Source: Oscillospiraceae bacterium (GTDB lineage: Bacteria; Bacillota; Clostridia; Oscillospirales; Oscillospiraceae). From it: a DNA stretch of 64,000 nucleotides. Positions 20,037-28,561 of this stretch are shown here, in pieces. The notes under the pieces were generated by a model, which saw only the letters and a program-made list of their open reading frames with translations, was not told the origin of the DNA and did no database searches. The stretch lies in the NCBI GenBank assembly GCA_015068305.1, contig SVKV01000002.1:62001-126000 (forward strand), written 5' to 3'. Numbering within the stretch: the first letter of the stretch is position 1; each line of letters starts with the position of its first letter. The position numbers were made by a program, and so were the translations under genes.

Positions 20037-22820
20037 TTAAGCGCGGATACGGAAAGAGAAACGGATATTTTCTTCGGAGCGGACATGATAGGGTGCCTCC
20101 ACATCGTTGCCCCAGGTGTCGATTCCGCCCACACCGCGCATTTTTCCGCAGACCGTTATGACGGTTCGGGTGGGGAGGGGAAGCTCTTCCCGGTGGAAGG
20201 CAGCTTCCAGCTGATGGGGGGTATAGGGAATGGCAGAGAAGTGGAAAGGCCGCTCCAGCATTTCCAAATACAGGCAGGAATCGCCGCGGATCAGTTTTGC
20301 CCAGTGGGTGTTCATGTGGTTACGGCACTCCTGGGGTACCAGATAATTGGAGATGTCCGGTTTTTCGGTGAATACACCGAAATCCGCACCCTTATAGCGG
20401 TCGGGGTAGGTCTCGCCGGAAAGGCCCTGCCAGGCAATCTCTTCCATCGGCACAGGCGTTTCAAACCGCAGACCCAGCAGAGGAAGCTGCGGCCGTCCTT
20501 CGCTGCCCTGATAATCCACAGTTACATCCAGATTGCCGGAAGTATCCACGGAATAAGTGACGCAGGTATGAAGATGCGGCATCACATCGGAAGTGAAGGT
20601 ATAGCGCACACAACACTTCTGAGCGGTTGCTTCCAGAATATCCATACCGGCAGATTTTACATAGCGGTCAACAGCGGACCAGATGGCGGATCTGCCGGGG
20701 AAGCCGCAGCCGGAATCGTTCTCTGTGGGTGCCCGCCAGAAGGCCGGCTTCGGAGCCCGCCAGAGCCACTCGGTGCTGCCCCGGCGCAGGGAGGTGGGAC
20801 CGCCCTGGTTGTAGTCAAAGAGAATCTCAAAATCCTTGCCACGGACGCCCAGGGCGCCGTCTCCATGGGTGATGCGCAGCGGCTGGGCGGATTCTTCATG
20901 GACCGGCATGGATGCGGCAGCTTCCAGAGCCGCATTCCGGGCATCGTGGGCAGCCCGCTGCTCCGGGGAAGCGTGCCAGTACCTGACTTCCTGCATACAG
21001 GGCTTTGGAACGCCGTCAGCGGTGACGATGCCGTTGCCGCTGAAGTTATAGTCGCTTTGCCGTTCGCCGAAGTCGCCGCCGTAGCCCAGGACGCACTGTC
21101 CGTTGGGATTCTGATACCACAGGGCCTGGTCCATATAGTCCCAGATAAATCCGCCCTGGTACATGGGGAATTCCTCTCCCAGAGCCACATAGGACTCCAT
21201 ACCGCCCAGGGAATTGCCCATGTTGTGCATATATTCGCAGCTGATGTAGGGCTTCGGGGGATCATTTTCCAGATATTCCCGGATTTCGTCAGGGGTTGCA
21301 TACATCCGGCTTTCCATATCGGATACGGTTTCATATTCAGGCCGCCAGTGAGGGGAGTTGGGCTTGCCGTTAACCACGCCCCGGGGCCAGTAAACACCCT
21401 CGTAATGAACCAAGCGGCTGGGGTCTTCACGGTGGAAGAAATCAGCCATGGCCACAATGTTGGAGCCGCAGAAGGCTTCATTGCCGCAGGACCAGAACAG
21501 AATGGAAACGTGGTTTTTATCCCGCTCGAACATGGATTTGGCCCGGTCCAGAACGCATTCTCTCCATTCGGGGATGCTGCCGGGAACATTCCAGGCGGGA
21601 TCCACGGTCATGCCCTTCTGCCAGGAGCCGTGGGTCTCCAGATTGGTTTCATCCATCATATAGATGCCGTTTTTGTCGCACAGATGGTACCATTCGGTGC
21701 GGTTGGGATAGTGGCAGGTGCGGACAGCATTGATGTTGTTTGCTTTGAAAACCGCCATGGCAGCGTCCATATCGGAAATGTCGATGGACCGGCCGGAATG
21801 GGCGTTCCATTCATGGCGGTTGACACCGTTGATCATGAGGCGTTTGCCGTTGAGATACATGATCTTATCCGGGCCCATTTCGATACGGCGGAAGCCGGTG
21901 GAGTAGGGGACAAACTCGGTGCCATCTGCAATAAGCATCACATCGTAGAGTTCCGGAGTGCCGTAGTCCCATACTTTTACATTCTTCAGCGTGACGGTCT
22001 GGGAAAAACGGTAGATTCCGTCGCCGTTCAGTTCCAGAGGGGCATCATACAGAACACCGGATTCCGGATGGGTGATCCGGGCATGGACGGATTTGGCATC
22101 GGTGCGCAGACGGAAGCGAATGCTGCCGCTGCCATCGGCATGCAGGGTGCTCTGAATCCAGATGTCTTCCAGAACCGGCTTGGCATAGAGATAAACAGGC
22201 CGGAAAATACCGGAGAAGCGGAAGAAATCCTGATCTTCCAGCCAGGCGGCGCTGCTGCGCTTATAAACTTCCACGCACAGCCGGTTGCCAGTTTCCCGGA
22301 TATAGGGGGACAGGTCAAAATCGGAGGGGGTGAAAGTATCTTCGCAGTAGCCGATAAAGTGGCCATTGAGCCAGATGAAGGCTGCCTGTTCGATGCCCAG
22401 GAAGCTGATGCGGATTTCCTTTCCGATCAGTCCGGGATCCAGGTCAAATTCCCGGACATAGCTGCCAACCGGGTTATAGTCCCAGTCAATCTGGGGAGGG
22501 CGCAGTTCGGCATGGCCGTCCCAGGGATAGAGCTTGTTGATATACTGGATCTGGTCAAAGCCCTGGGTTTCCATATGTCCCGGAACCGTGATGAATCCGA
22601 AACCGGACAGGTCAAAACCCTCCTGCCAGAAGTCAGCGGGCCGGTCAGCGGGACACTTGCTCCAGAAAAAACGCCAGCGGCCGTCCAGACTCTGGCGCAG
22701 GGAAGGGGTGCCGGAGGCGGCTTCCTCTTCGGAAATATAGCAAATATGGTCGGAATGGGCATCCAGACGGTTGATTTTGAATACGGTGGGATCGGCAAGC
22801 CATTGGACATTTGCCTGCAT
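20037..22820 (-). CDS. lacZ: Beta-galactosidase, GH2 family
   Basis: The 927-residue enzyme has the GH2 layout: jelly-roll N-terminal domain, immunoglobulin-like domain, TIM barrel, second Ig-like domain and the LacZ C-terminal domain (bgal_small_N). The acid/base Glu448 is in W-S-C-G-N-E and the nucleophile Glu529 in I-S-C-E-Y-M-H. N-R-H-E-W-N-A-H is also present. There is no signal peptide, so it acts inside the cell on imported lactose or other beta-galactosides. The ATG at 22820 has AAGGAG seven bases upstream. It precedes galK in the operon. Confidence 0.95.
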   Translation of the reverse strand: MQANVQWLADPTVFKINRLDAHSDHICYISEEEAASGTPSLRQSLDGRWRFFWSKCPADRPADFWQEGFDLSGFGFITVPGHMETQGFDQIQYINKLYPWDGHAELRPPQIDWDYNPVGSYVREFDLDPGLIGKEIRISFLGIEQAAFIWLNGHFIGYCEDTFTPSDFDLSPYIRETGNRLCVEVYKRSSAAWLEDQDFFRFSGIFRPVYLYAKPVLEDIWIQSTLHADGSGSIRFRLRTDAKSVHARITHPESGVLYDAPLELNGDGIYRFSQTVTLKNVKVWDYGTPELYDVMLIADGTEFVPYSTGFRRIEMGPDKIMYLNGKRLMINGVNRHEWNAHSGRSIDISDMDAAMAVFKANNINAVRTCHYPNRTEWYHLCDKNGIYMMDETNLETHGSWQKGMTVDPAWNVPGSIPEWRECVLDRAKSMFERDKNHVSILFWSCGNEAFCGSNIVAMADFFHREDPSRLVHYEGVYWPRGVVNGKPNSPHWRPEYETVSDMESRMYATPDEIREYLENDPPKPYISCEYMHNMGNSLGGMESYVALGEEFPMYQGGFIWDYMDQALWYQNPNGQCVLGYGGDFGERQSDYNFSGNGIVTADGVPKPCMQEVRYWHASPEQRAAHDARNAALEAAASMPVHEESAQPLRITHGDGALGVRGKDFEILFDYNQGGPTSLRRGSTEWLWRAPKPAFWRAPTENDSGCGFPGRSAIWSAVDRYVKSAGMDILEATAQKCCVRYTFTSDVMPHLHTCVTYSVDTSGNLDVTVDYQGSEGRPQLPLLGLRFETPVPMEEIAWQGLSGETYPDRYKGADFGVFTEKPDISNYLVPQECRNHMNTHWAKLIRGDSCLYLEMLERPFHFSAIPYTPHQLEAAFHREELPLPTRTVITVCGKMRGVGGIDTWGNDVEAPYHVRSEENIRFSFRIRA

Positions 22821-22847
22821 AGTCAATCTCCTTTTGTTTCAGTAACA

Positions 22848-22878
22848 GAAAGGCCCCCGGTTACCGGAGGCCCTTTCT
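22848..22878 (-). terminator. Hairpin between the mgl genes and lacZ
   Basis: An imperfect inverted repeat (gaaaggccccCGG...CCGGaggccctttc) lies between the mgl genes and lacZ. No clear promoter is seen between it and lacZ, so it is better read as a partial terminator or a transcript-stability element that lets the lacZ-galK-galT part be expressed less than mglB. Confidence 0.5.
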
Positions 22879-23246
22879 TATTCGCATTTTACCCAGCCGG
22901 CGTACAGGGTCATGTCACCGCCTACCTGGGAAATTTCAAAATCCCAGGGGTACTGGCAGTTTTCATCCATATACCAGCCGGAAAACACATAGCCTTCCCG
23001 GGTGGGTGGCTCCGGTTCGGCCACCAGATCGGCATACATACAATCCTGGGATGCAACATCCGTACCGCCTTTGGAATTGAAGCTTACGGTATAGCCGTTG
23101 TTGGCAACACCGAAAATCAGCAGCAAAATGATCACCGCAATACCGCCGATGATGATCTTGTCCAAGGTTTTTACGGAGATCTTCACATTTTTGTACAGCC
23201 CCCGGAAACTGCTCTGAGGTTCTTTTTTAGGGGTTTGCTCTTCCAT
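22878..23246 (-). CDS. Single-span protein with an InlB B-repeat
   Basis: The 122-residue protein has a polar N-terminus with several Lys, one membrane span (about residues 33-52, I-I-I-G-G-I-A-V-I-I-L-L-L) and then one InlB B-repeat/Listeria-Bacteroides repeat: Y-T-V-S-F-N-S-K-G-G-T, E-G-Y-V-F-S-G-W-Y and M-T-L-Y-A-G-W. The repeat sits outside the cell. The start codon lies two bases past the mglC stop, so the gene is part of the sugar operon. Such a protein is not a normal partner of Mgl transport; a tethering or sensing role is guesswork. Confidence 0.75.
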   Translation of the reverse strand: MEEQTPKKEPQSSFRGLYKNVKISVKTLDKIIIGGIAVIILLLIFGVANNGYTVSFNSKGGTDVASQDCMYADLVAEPEPPTREGYVFSGWYMDENCQYPWDFEISQVGGDMTLYAGWVKCE

Positions 23247-23248
23247 GA

Positions 23249-24313
23249 TTACTTGCGGACCAGGTACTTTCTCATGTCGATGGCGCAGGCAACCAGAATG
23301 ATGACACCCTTGACGATGAACAGCAGATTCTGGTCAACGGACAGGTAGGTCAGACCGGTGAAGATGACCTGCAGCAGCAGAACGCCGATGATGGCGCCGC
23401 TGACCTTACCGATGCCGCCGACGAAGGAGATGCCGCCGATAACGCAGGCTGCGATGGCATCGGATTCGTAGTTCAGGCCGGTGGTGGCATTGACGGAGGA
23501 GATACGGGAAGCATCCATGAAACCGGTGATGGCATAGAGAACACCGGCCATAACGAAGACCAGAATGATGGTCTTGGTGACATTGACACCGGAAACGTTG
23601 GCAGCTTCTTCGTTGGAACCAACAGCATACATGTTCTTGCCGAAGGTGGTCTTGTTCCAGATCACCCAGACAATCACGGTGATGATGGCAGAGTACAGAA
23701 CATAGTTGGGAACAGCGGTGTTGCCCACACGGAACAGGGTGCCCTTGATCAGATCCTGGTAGGTCTGGCTCATGCCGGACAGGGTCTGGCCTGCGTTGGT
23801 GCCCAGCTTCAGGAACAGCAGGATGCAGCCGTAGACGATCAGCTGAGTGGACAGGGTAACGATGAAGGGATGCAGCTTGAACTTAGCCATGCAGAAGCCG
23901 TTGACGAAACCGACAACAGCGCCCACAGCCATAACAGCCAGCAGAGCCACATACCAGGGCATGACAGGCAGGCCGGGGAACAGCTTGTTGGTGGTCAGCT
24001 GCAGACCGGCAGCAATACAGGCAGCCAGACCGACCTGACGGCCGGCAGAAATATCGGTACCTGCCAGGATGATACAGCCGCCGACACCCAGGGCAATGGG
24101 CAGCTTTGCTGCAGTCAGAGAGATGATGTTGACGATAGAGGGGACGGACAGGAAGGAGGGCTCAGCAATGGCGATACCCACAACAGCGATGGCGATGATG
24201 ATGAACATGGCATTGTTCATGATCAGATCGCCGATGGCTCTGTTTCTGTCCTTGGGGGTCATAGCCTTCAGTTCATCGATCTTGGAAGGCTTCTTTACTT
24301 TCAGTTCAGACAC
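23249..24313 (-). CDS. mglC: Galactose/methyl-galactoside ABC permease
   Basis: The 354-residue protein has about ten membrane spans and the ribose/galactose permease signature (G-T-D-I-S-A-G-R-Q-V-G-L near residue 88, I-G-G-I-S-F-V-G-G-I-G-K near 290). It dimerises to form the channel for MglB-delivered sugar, powered by MglA. Order mglB-mglA-mglC and the adjacent lac/gal genes support galactose over ribose as substrate. A GGAGGAAATTA site precedes the ATG. Confidence 0.93.
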   Translation of the reverse strand: MSELKVKKPSKIDELKAMTPKDRNRAIGDLIMNNAMFIIIAIAVVGIAIAEPSFLSVPSIVNIISLTAAKLPIALGVGGCIILAGTDISAGRQVGLAACIAAGLQLTTNKLFPGLPVMPWYVALLAVMAVGAVVGFVNGFCMAKFKLHPFIVTLSTQLIVYGCILLFLKLGTNAGQTLSGMSQTYQDLIKGTLFRVGNTAVPNYVLYSAIITVIVWVIWNKTTFGKNMYAVGSNEEAANVSGVNVTKTIILVFVMAGVLYAITGFMDASRISSVNATTGLNYESDAIAACVIGGISFVGGIGKVSGAIIGVLLLQVIFTGLTYLSVDQNLLFIVKGVIILVACAIDMRKYLVRK

Positions 24314-24327
24314 GTTTAATTTCCTCC

Positions 24328-25830
24328 TTAAGCAAACTTGGCGGCAAGGGTCATGATTTCTTCCTGAGTGGTATTCTTTGCATCCACTTCACCGGCCAGA
24401 CGGCCGCCGGACATAACCAGGATCCGGTCACAGACACCCAGAAGCTCCGGCATTTCGGAGGAGACCATCAGAACGGTCTTGCCTTCGTTTGCCAGATTAC
24501 CGATGAGCTGATAAATTTCGTACTTGGCACCGACGTCGATGCCGCGGGTGGGCTCGTCCAGCAGCAGAACTTCGGGTTCGGTCAGCAGCCAGCGGCCGAT
24601 GATGACCTTCTGCTGGTTACCGCCGGAGAGGCTGCGGATCTGGGTTTCCTGGCTGGGGGTCTTGGTGCGCATGGCGTCGATGTAACGCTGGGTATCCTCG
24701 CGCTGGGACTTTTCGCTCAGGAAAGGACCGAACTTCTTATGACGGTGCAGGGAGGAGATAACGGTGTTGTCCCGGATGGAGCGGATACCGAAAATACCGG
24801 TGGCGCGGCGTTCTTCCGTCAGCATGGCAAAGCCGTTTTTCAGAGATTCGCCGGAGTTGCGGTTGCGACAGACCTTGCCGCCCAGGGTAATGGTACCGCT
24901 CTTGCGGGTACGGATACCGAAAATGCTCTCCAGAACTTCGGTACGGCCGGAGGCATCCAGACCTGCAAGGCCCAGAACTTCGCCCCGCTTGGCTTCGAAG
25001 GAAACATCCTTCAGGTGGTTGTACATACCGGTCAGATGCTCTACCTTCAGATAGGTCTCACCGGGCACATTGGTCTTGGGCGGGAACTGGTTGGTCAGTT
25101 CACGGCCCACCATCAGACGGATGATGTCGTTCATCTCCAGATCGGCAGCCTTTTCGGTGGCGATCCACTTGCCGTCGCGCATGATGGTGATCTCATCGGA
25201 GATCCGCTTGATCTCAGCCATCTTGTGGGAGATATAAATGATGCCGCAGCCACGGTCCCGGAGCATGTTGATGATGGTAAACAGATGATCGACCTCGGTC
25301 TCGGTCAGAGAGGAGGTAGGCTCGTCAAAGACGATGATCTTGGACTTATAGGAAACTGCCTTGGCAATTTCCACCATCTGACGCTGGGAAACGGGCATGG
25401 ATTTCATGATGGTCTTGGGATTGACCTTCACGCCAAGCTCATCAAAGACTTCCTTGGTGGCATCGTACATTTTCTTTTCGCTGGTGAAAGGACCGGTCTT
25501 GGGGAATCTGCCCAGCCACATGTTGTCCATAACATTGCGGGACAGTGCCTGGTTCAGTTCCTGGTGCACCATGGCCACGCCGTTTTCCAGAGCTTCCTTG
25601 GAATTCTTGAAATTGACTTCCTGTCCTTCCAGGTAGATCTTGCCTGCATTCTTCTGATAGACACCGAACAGGCACTTCATCAGAGTGGACTTACCGGCAC
25701 CGTTTTCACCCATCAGCGCATGGACTGTACCGGCCTTTACCGTCAGGTTGACGCCGTCCAGAGCCTTAACGCCGGGGAATTCCTTGGTGATTCCTTCCAT
25801 GCGCAGCAGGACATTTGCATTGTTGCTCAA
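24328..25830 (-). CDS. mglA: Galactose/methyl-galactoside ABC transporter ATPase
   Basis: The 500-residue protein carries two fused ATPase domains. The first has Walker A G-E-N-G-A-G-K-S-T near residue 42 and signature V-S-Q-R-Q; the second lacks a proper Walker A (G-L-D-A-S-G-R-T-E), as is usual in MglA/RbsA, but has L-S-G-G-N-Q-Q-K and L-L-D-E-P-T-R-G-I-D. I chose the TTG at 25830 because AGGAGG lies eight bases upstream and the length then matches MglA; the open frame continues to 25923 without support. Confidence 0.93.
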   Translation of the reverse strand: MSNNANVLLRMEGITKEFPGVKALDGVNLTVKAGTVHALMGENGAGKSTLMKCLFGVYQKNAGKIYLEGQEVNFKNSKEALENGVAMVHQELNQALSRNVMDNMWLGRFPKTGPFTSEKKMYDATKEVFDELGVKVNPKTIMKSMPVSQRQMVEIAKAVSYKSKIIVFDEPTSSLTETEVDHLFTIINMLRDRGCGIIYISHKMAEIKRISDEITIMRDGKWIATEKAADLEMNDIIRLMVGRELTNQFPPKTNVPGETYLKVEHLTGMYNHLKDVSFEAKRGEVLGLAGLDASGRTEVLESIFGIRTRKSGTITLGGKVCRNRNSGESLKNGFAMLTEERRATGIFGIRSIRDNTVISSLHRHKKFGPFLSEKSQREDTQRYIDAMRTKTPSQETQIRSLSGGNQQKVIIGRWLLTEPEVLLLDEPTRGIDVGAKYEIYQLIGNLANEGKTVLMVSSEMPELLGVCDRILVMSGGRLAGEVDAKNTTQEEIMTLAAKFA

Positions 25831-25941
25831 TATATTCGCCTCCTGAAACTTAGGTGTAAGAATATCGCCATTACAGGCCAAGGCCACATCCATGGAATCC
25901 ATGGCCATGGCCCTAGCCTGCAACCAGCGTAATTTTTATCA

Positions 25942-25969
25942 GGGCAGCCACGCCGAAGCGCGGCTGCCC
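25942..25969 (-). promoter_or_regulatory. Intercistronic hairpin between mglB and mglA
   Basis: The stem gggcagcc(acgcc)/(gcgc)ggctgccc with loop gaa stands just after mglB. Without a strong T-run it likely protects the mglB message or partly ends it, so that more binding protein than transporter is made. That is common in binding-protein operons. Confidence 0.65.
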
Positions 25970-25991
25970 GAGGGATCAAAACGTATGGAAA

Positions 25992-27056
25992 TTATTCGCC
26001 GGTGTAGGGAGCGTAGGGGATGTTGATACGCCAGGTGCCTTCCAGATCGCCGGTGACGCCTTCAAAAGCGGGCTTGCCATCCTTGAAGTTCTGAGCGATC
26101 AGCACAACAGCGTTAGCCATACCGACAGCATCCTGCTTGATGGTACCGGTCATGGACTTGTCAGCGATCTTTTCCTTGGCAGCGTCGGTAGCGTCGACAC
26201 CGAAGACGGGGATGTAGGTCTTGCCTTCGGTATTGAAGCCTGCAGCCTGCAGAGCGGAGATAGCACCCAGAGCCATGTCGTCGTTGTTAGCGATAACCAG
26301 CTCAACCATGTTGCCGTTGTCCACGTTGTACTTGGACAGCAGGGTCTGCATGTGCTCCTGGCCCTGTGCAGCGGACCATGCGCCGTTCTGGTCCAGCAGG
26401 TACTTGGCAGCGTTAGCCTCGTCGTAGAACACCAGAGCGGGCTTGCCGGCAGCGGTCAGAACAGCGTCAGCATCCTCAACACCGAACTGGGTACGGGCGT
26501 CAGCTTCCATGTTGCCTTCCTGGCCCTTGAACATAACGTAGGAGATGGAGCCGTCAGCGTTCAGGTCCAGAGCGTCGTAGTTAGCCAGGACGTAGTCGCC
26601 GATCATCTTGCCCTGCATGTGGCCTGCCATGGTGTAGTCAGTGCCGACGTATGCAGCCTTGTCGTAGGAAGAGACAATAGCTTCGGAAACAGAACGGTTG
26701 AAGAAAACGATGGGCAGGTTAGCGTTCTTAGCCATGTCCAGGATAGCCTGGGTGGCGTCGTCGGAGCTAGCGTCAACGATGTTGACAACCAGAGCGGAAG
26801 CACCCTTGGTGATAGCGGTCTGGATCTGCTCGGTCTGGGTGGTCTGGGAGTTGTTGGCGTCGTAGTCCTGATACTTGACACCAGCGGCTGCGAAAGCTTC
26901 GTTCATGGCTGCACGAACGCTGGACAGGTAGGTGTCACCGAAGGTGTACCAGAAAACAGCGACTTCGCCGTCAGCCTTGGCAGCGGGAGCGCCGCCGCAG
27001 GCAGCCAGGGACAGAACCATAGCCAGTGCCAGCAGCATTGCAATGATCTTCTTCAT
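25992..27056 (-). CDS. mglB: Galactose-binding lipoprotein
   Basis: The 354-residue protein starts with a lipoprotein signal peptide ending in L-S-L-A-A-C20, so it is anchored outside the membrane. The rest is a periplasmic-binding-protein type 1 fold (E-V-A-V-F-W-Y-T-F-G-D-T near 30, I-V-F-F-N-R-S-V near 122, V-I-A-N-N-D-D-M-A-L-G-A near 248, which supplies sugar contacts). It captures galactose or glucose for MglAC. GGAGG-type sequence precedes the ATG. It is the first gene of the whole mgl-lac-gal cluster. Confidence 0.93.
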   Translation of the reverse strand: MKKIIAMLLALAMVLSLAACGGAPAAKADGEVAVFWYTFGDTYLSSVRAAMNEAFAAAGVKYQDYDANNSQTTQTEQIQTAITKGASALVVNIVDASSDDATQAILDMAKNANLPIVFFNRSVSEAIVSSYDKAAYVGTDYTMAGHMQGKMIGDYVLANYDALDLNADGSISYVMFKGQEGNMEADARTQFGVEDADAVLTAAGKPALVFYDEANAAKYLLDQNGAWSAAQGQEHMQTLLSKYNVDNGNMVELVIANNDDMALGAISALQAAGFNTEGKTYIPVFGVDATDAAKEKIADKSMTGTIKQDAVGMANAVVLIAQNFKDGKPAFEGVTGDLEGTWRINIPYAPYTGE

Positions 27057-27159
27057 TTAGATTTCCTCCTAAATTGTAAATATGCTTAACGGCTGTATGC
27101 CGGTAAAGCCTCTTTGCGGAAAAAGTGTTGTGATCGATAAACCACAAACTTCCTTGCGA

Positions 27160-27188
27160 ATTTTATCATATCGTGAAATAATTGTAAA
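27160..27188 (-). promoter_or_regulatory. Promoter of the mgl-lac-gal cluster
   Basis: On the minus strand: -35 TTTACA (27188-27183), 17-base spacer, -10 TAAAAT (27165-27160), about 100 bases before mglB. Confidence 0.7.
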
Positions 27189-27253
27189 GGAAAAATAGGT
27201 AAAAATGAACAGAATTGGGGCTGCGGAACGCATTTTTATACATTCTATCTATT

Positions 27254-27267
27254 TGTAAACGTTTCAG
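27254..27267. promoter_or_regulatory. Possible LacI/CcpA-type operator
   Basis: The near-palindrome tgtaaacgtttcag, centred on aaacgttt, resembles catabolite-responsive or GalR-family operators but departs from the cre consensus at one position. It stands about 65 bases upstream of the mgl -35 box. Confidence 0.35.
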
Positions 27268-27373
27268 TTTGGACACTTTTACTGCAGGATCGTTTGGAAT
27301 TTTGATCATTTCCGAATTAAACAAATCATTTAATAACTGTATAAAAGAAAATGCCACCCCAAAGGGTGGCATT

Positions 27374-27462
27374 TGGCGGAGAGTGTGAGATTCGAACTCA
27401 CGGTGGGTCACCCCATCACCAGTTTTCAAGACTGGCTCCTTAAACCGCTCGGACAACTCTCC
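27374..27462 (-). tRNA. tRNA-Ser (anticodon UGA)
   Basis: Acceptor GGAGAGT/ACTCTCC, anticodon loop CTTGAAA (TGA), long variable arm and encoded CCA. Promoter TTGACT (27501-27496), 17 bases, TATAGT (27478-27473). A terminator hairpin aatgccaccc/gggtggcatt follows at 27349-27373. No tRNA-end repeat is attached here. Confidence 0.95.
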
Positions 27463-27520
27463 ATGTGAGAGAACTATACCATTTCATATAAAAAAAGTCA
27501 AGGCAGTGGAAATTCAATAA

Positions 27521-27550
27521 AAAAGAGACATCCGCAAAGATGTCTCTTTT
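27521..27550 (-). terminator. Terminator of the tRNA-Leu pair
   Basis: A 12-bp stem aaaagagacatc/gatgtctctttt with loop cgcaaa directly after the first tRNA-Leu (minus strand). Confidence 0.85.
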
Positions 27551-27637
27551 GGTGGGCGAGGCGGGACTTGAACCCGCACGTCCGCAGTGAACACTAGAAC
27601 CTGAATCTAGCGAGTCTACCAATTCCACCACTCGCCC
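27550..27637 (-). tRNA. tRNA-Leu (anticodon CAG), copy 1
   Basis: Acceptor GGGCGAG/CTCGCCC, anticodon stem CTAGA/TCTAG with loop TTCAGGT (CAG), long variable arm and encoded CCA. It is identical to the copy at 27660-27747 and shares its promoter. Confidence 0.95.
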
Positions 27638-27659
27638 ATATTTGATTAAGAAAAGAGAT

Positions 27660-27747
27660 TGGTGGGCGAGGCGGGACTTGAACCCGCACGTCCGCAGTGA
27701 ACACTAGAACCTGAATCTAGCGAGTCTACCAATTCCACCACTCGCCC
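27660..27747 (-). tRNA. tRNA-Leu (anticodon CAG), copy 2
   Basis: Identical in sequence to the copy 22 bases away, a tandem duplication. The shared promoter is TTGACA (27820-27815), 17 bases, TATTAT (27797-27792). Confidence 0.95.
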
Positions 27748-28000
27748 ATCTCTATTCTCTTGAACGCTAAGCTCTCGCTCAACGCTAGAGTATAATAGCA
27801 TGCCATGCGAAATTTGTCAACAGTTTTTTTCGCGGTTACGGAAAAAACTTACAAATTTCAAAAGGGGGCCGACGGAGTGAAAACGGGATATCCATTCTGC
27901 CGCCGCTGTGCTATAATTTTTGGCATACCTGTAACCGGATACGTATTTTTCCTGTTTATATAGATGTAAGGCCTTAAAGACAAAACGGAAGGAGAAAAAC

Positions 28001-28561
28001 ATGGATGATAAACAGATCATAGACTTATACTGGGCCCGGTCTGAGAGTGCCATTGCGGAAACTGATAAAAAGTACGGAAAGCTATGCCACCGTATTGCAT
28101 TCAACATTCTGGCCGATCCCCGGGACAGCGAGGAATGTGTCAGCGATACATATCTGAAAGCATGGAGCGTGATTCCGCCGAAACGGCCGGTGAAGCTGTC
28201 TGCTTTTCTGGGAAAAATCACCCGGAATCTGGCCTTGAACAGATATGAAAAGGATACTGCCGAAAAGCGGGGCGGCGGAGAGATTTCCGTTGCGCTGGAT
28301 GAACTGGCGGAATGTATTCCGGCCCCGAATTCTGTCGAGGGGATGGTTGACAACCGAATTCTGACGGACAAGCTCAATGTGTTTCTGGAGGGGCTTGCCC
28401 CTGAGGCAAGAAAAGTCTTTATGCGCCGGTACTGGGAGGTATGCTCCGTCCGGGAGATTGCAGAAATCTATGGTATCAGTGAAAGCAAAGTAAAAGTGTC
28501 ACTCTTCCGAACAAGAGGAAAACTAAGAACTTTTCTGGAACAGGAGGGTATTGCACTATGA
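28001..28561 (+). CDS. ECF-type sigma-70 family factor
   Basis: The 186-residue protein has a region 2 (I-I-D-L-Y-W-A-R-S-E through R-I-A-F-N-I-L-A-D-P-R-D-S-E-E-C-V-S-D-T-Y-L-K-A-W, about 6-55) and a region 4 helix-turn-helix (L-A-P-E-A-R-K-V-F-M-R-R-Y-W then S-V-R-E-I-A-E-I-Y-G-I-S-E-S-K-V-K-V, about 130-170). It directs RNA polymerase to a small regulon in response to a signal from its partner. It overlaps the next gene by four bases (ATGA), the usual sigma/anti-sigma coupling. AAGGAG precedes the ATG. A TATAAT lies near 27911 without a convincing -35. Confidence 0.9.
   Translation: MDDKQIIDLYWARSESAIAETDKKYGKLCHRIAFNILADPRDSEECVSDTYLKAWSVIPPKRPVKLSAFLGKITRNLALNRYEKDTAEKRGGGEISVALDELAECIPAPNSVEGMVDNRILTDKLNVFLEGLAPEARKVFMRRYWEVCSVREIAEIYGISESKVKVSLFRTRGKLRTFLEQEGIAL

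Noticed and set aside
18831-23348. Very long open frame on the plus strand opposite lacZ, galK and part of galT
   Set aside because: It is antisense to well-identified enzymes, has no ribosome binding site or domain, and its composition is explained by third-position GC bias of the genes on the other strand. Similar long antisense frames at 45018-47261, 47573-50089, 53875-56226, 56867-58996 and 24739-25932 were rejected for the same reason.
27057-27160. Riboswitch in the leader before mglB
   Set aside because: No conserved aptamer pattern was recognised, and the leader is short.
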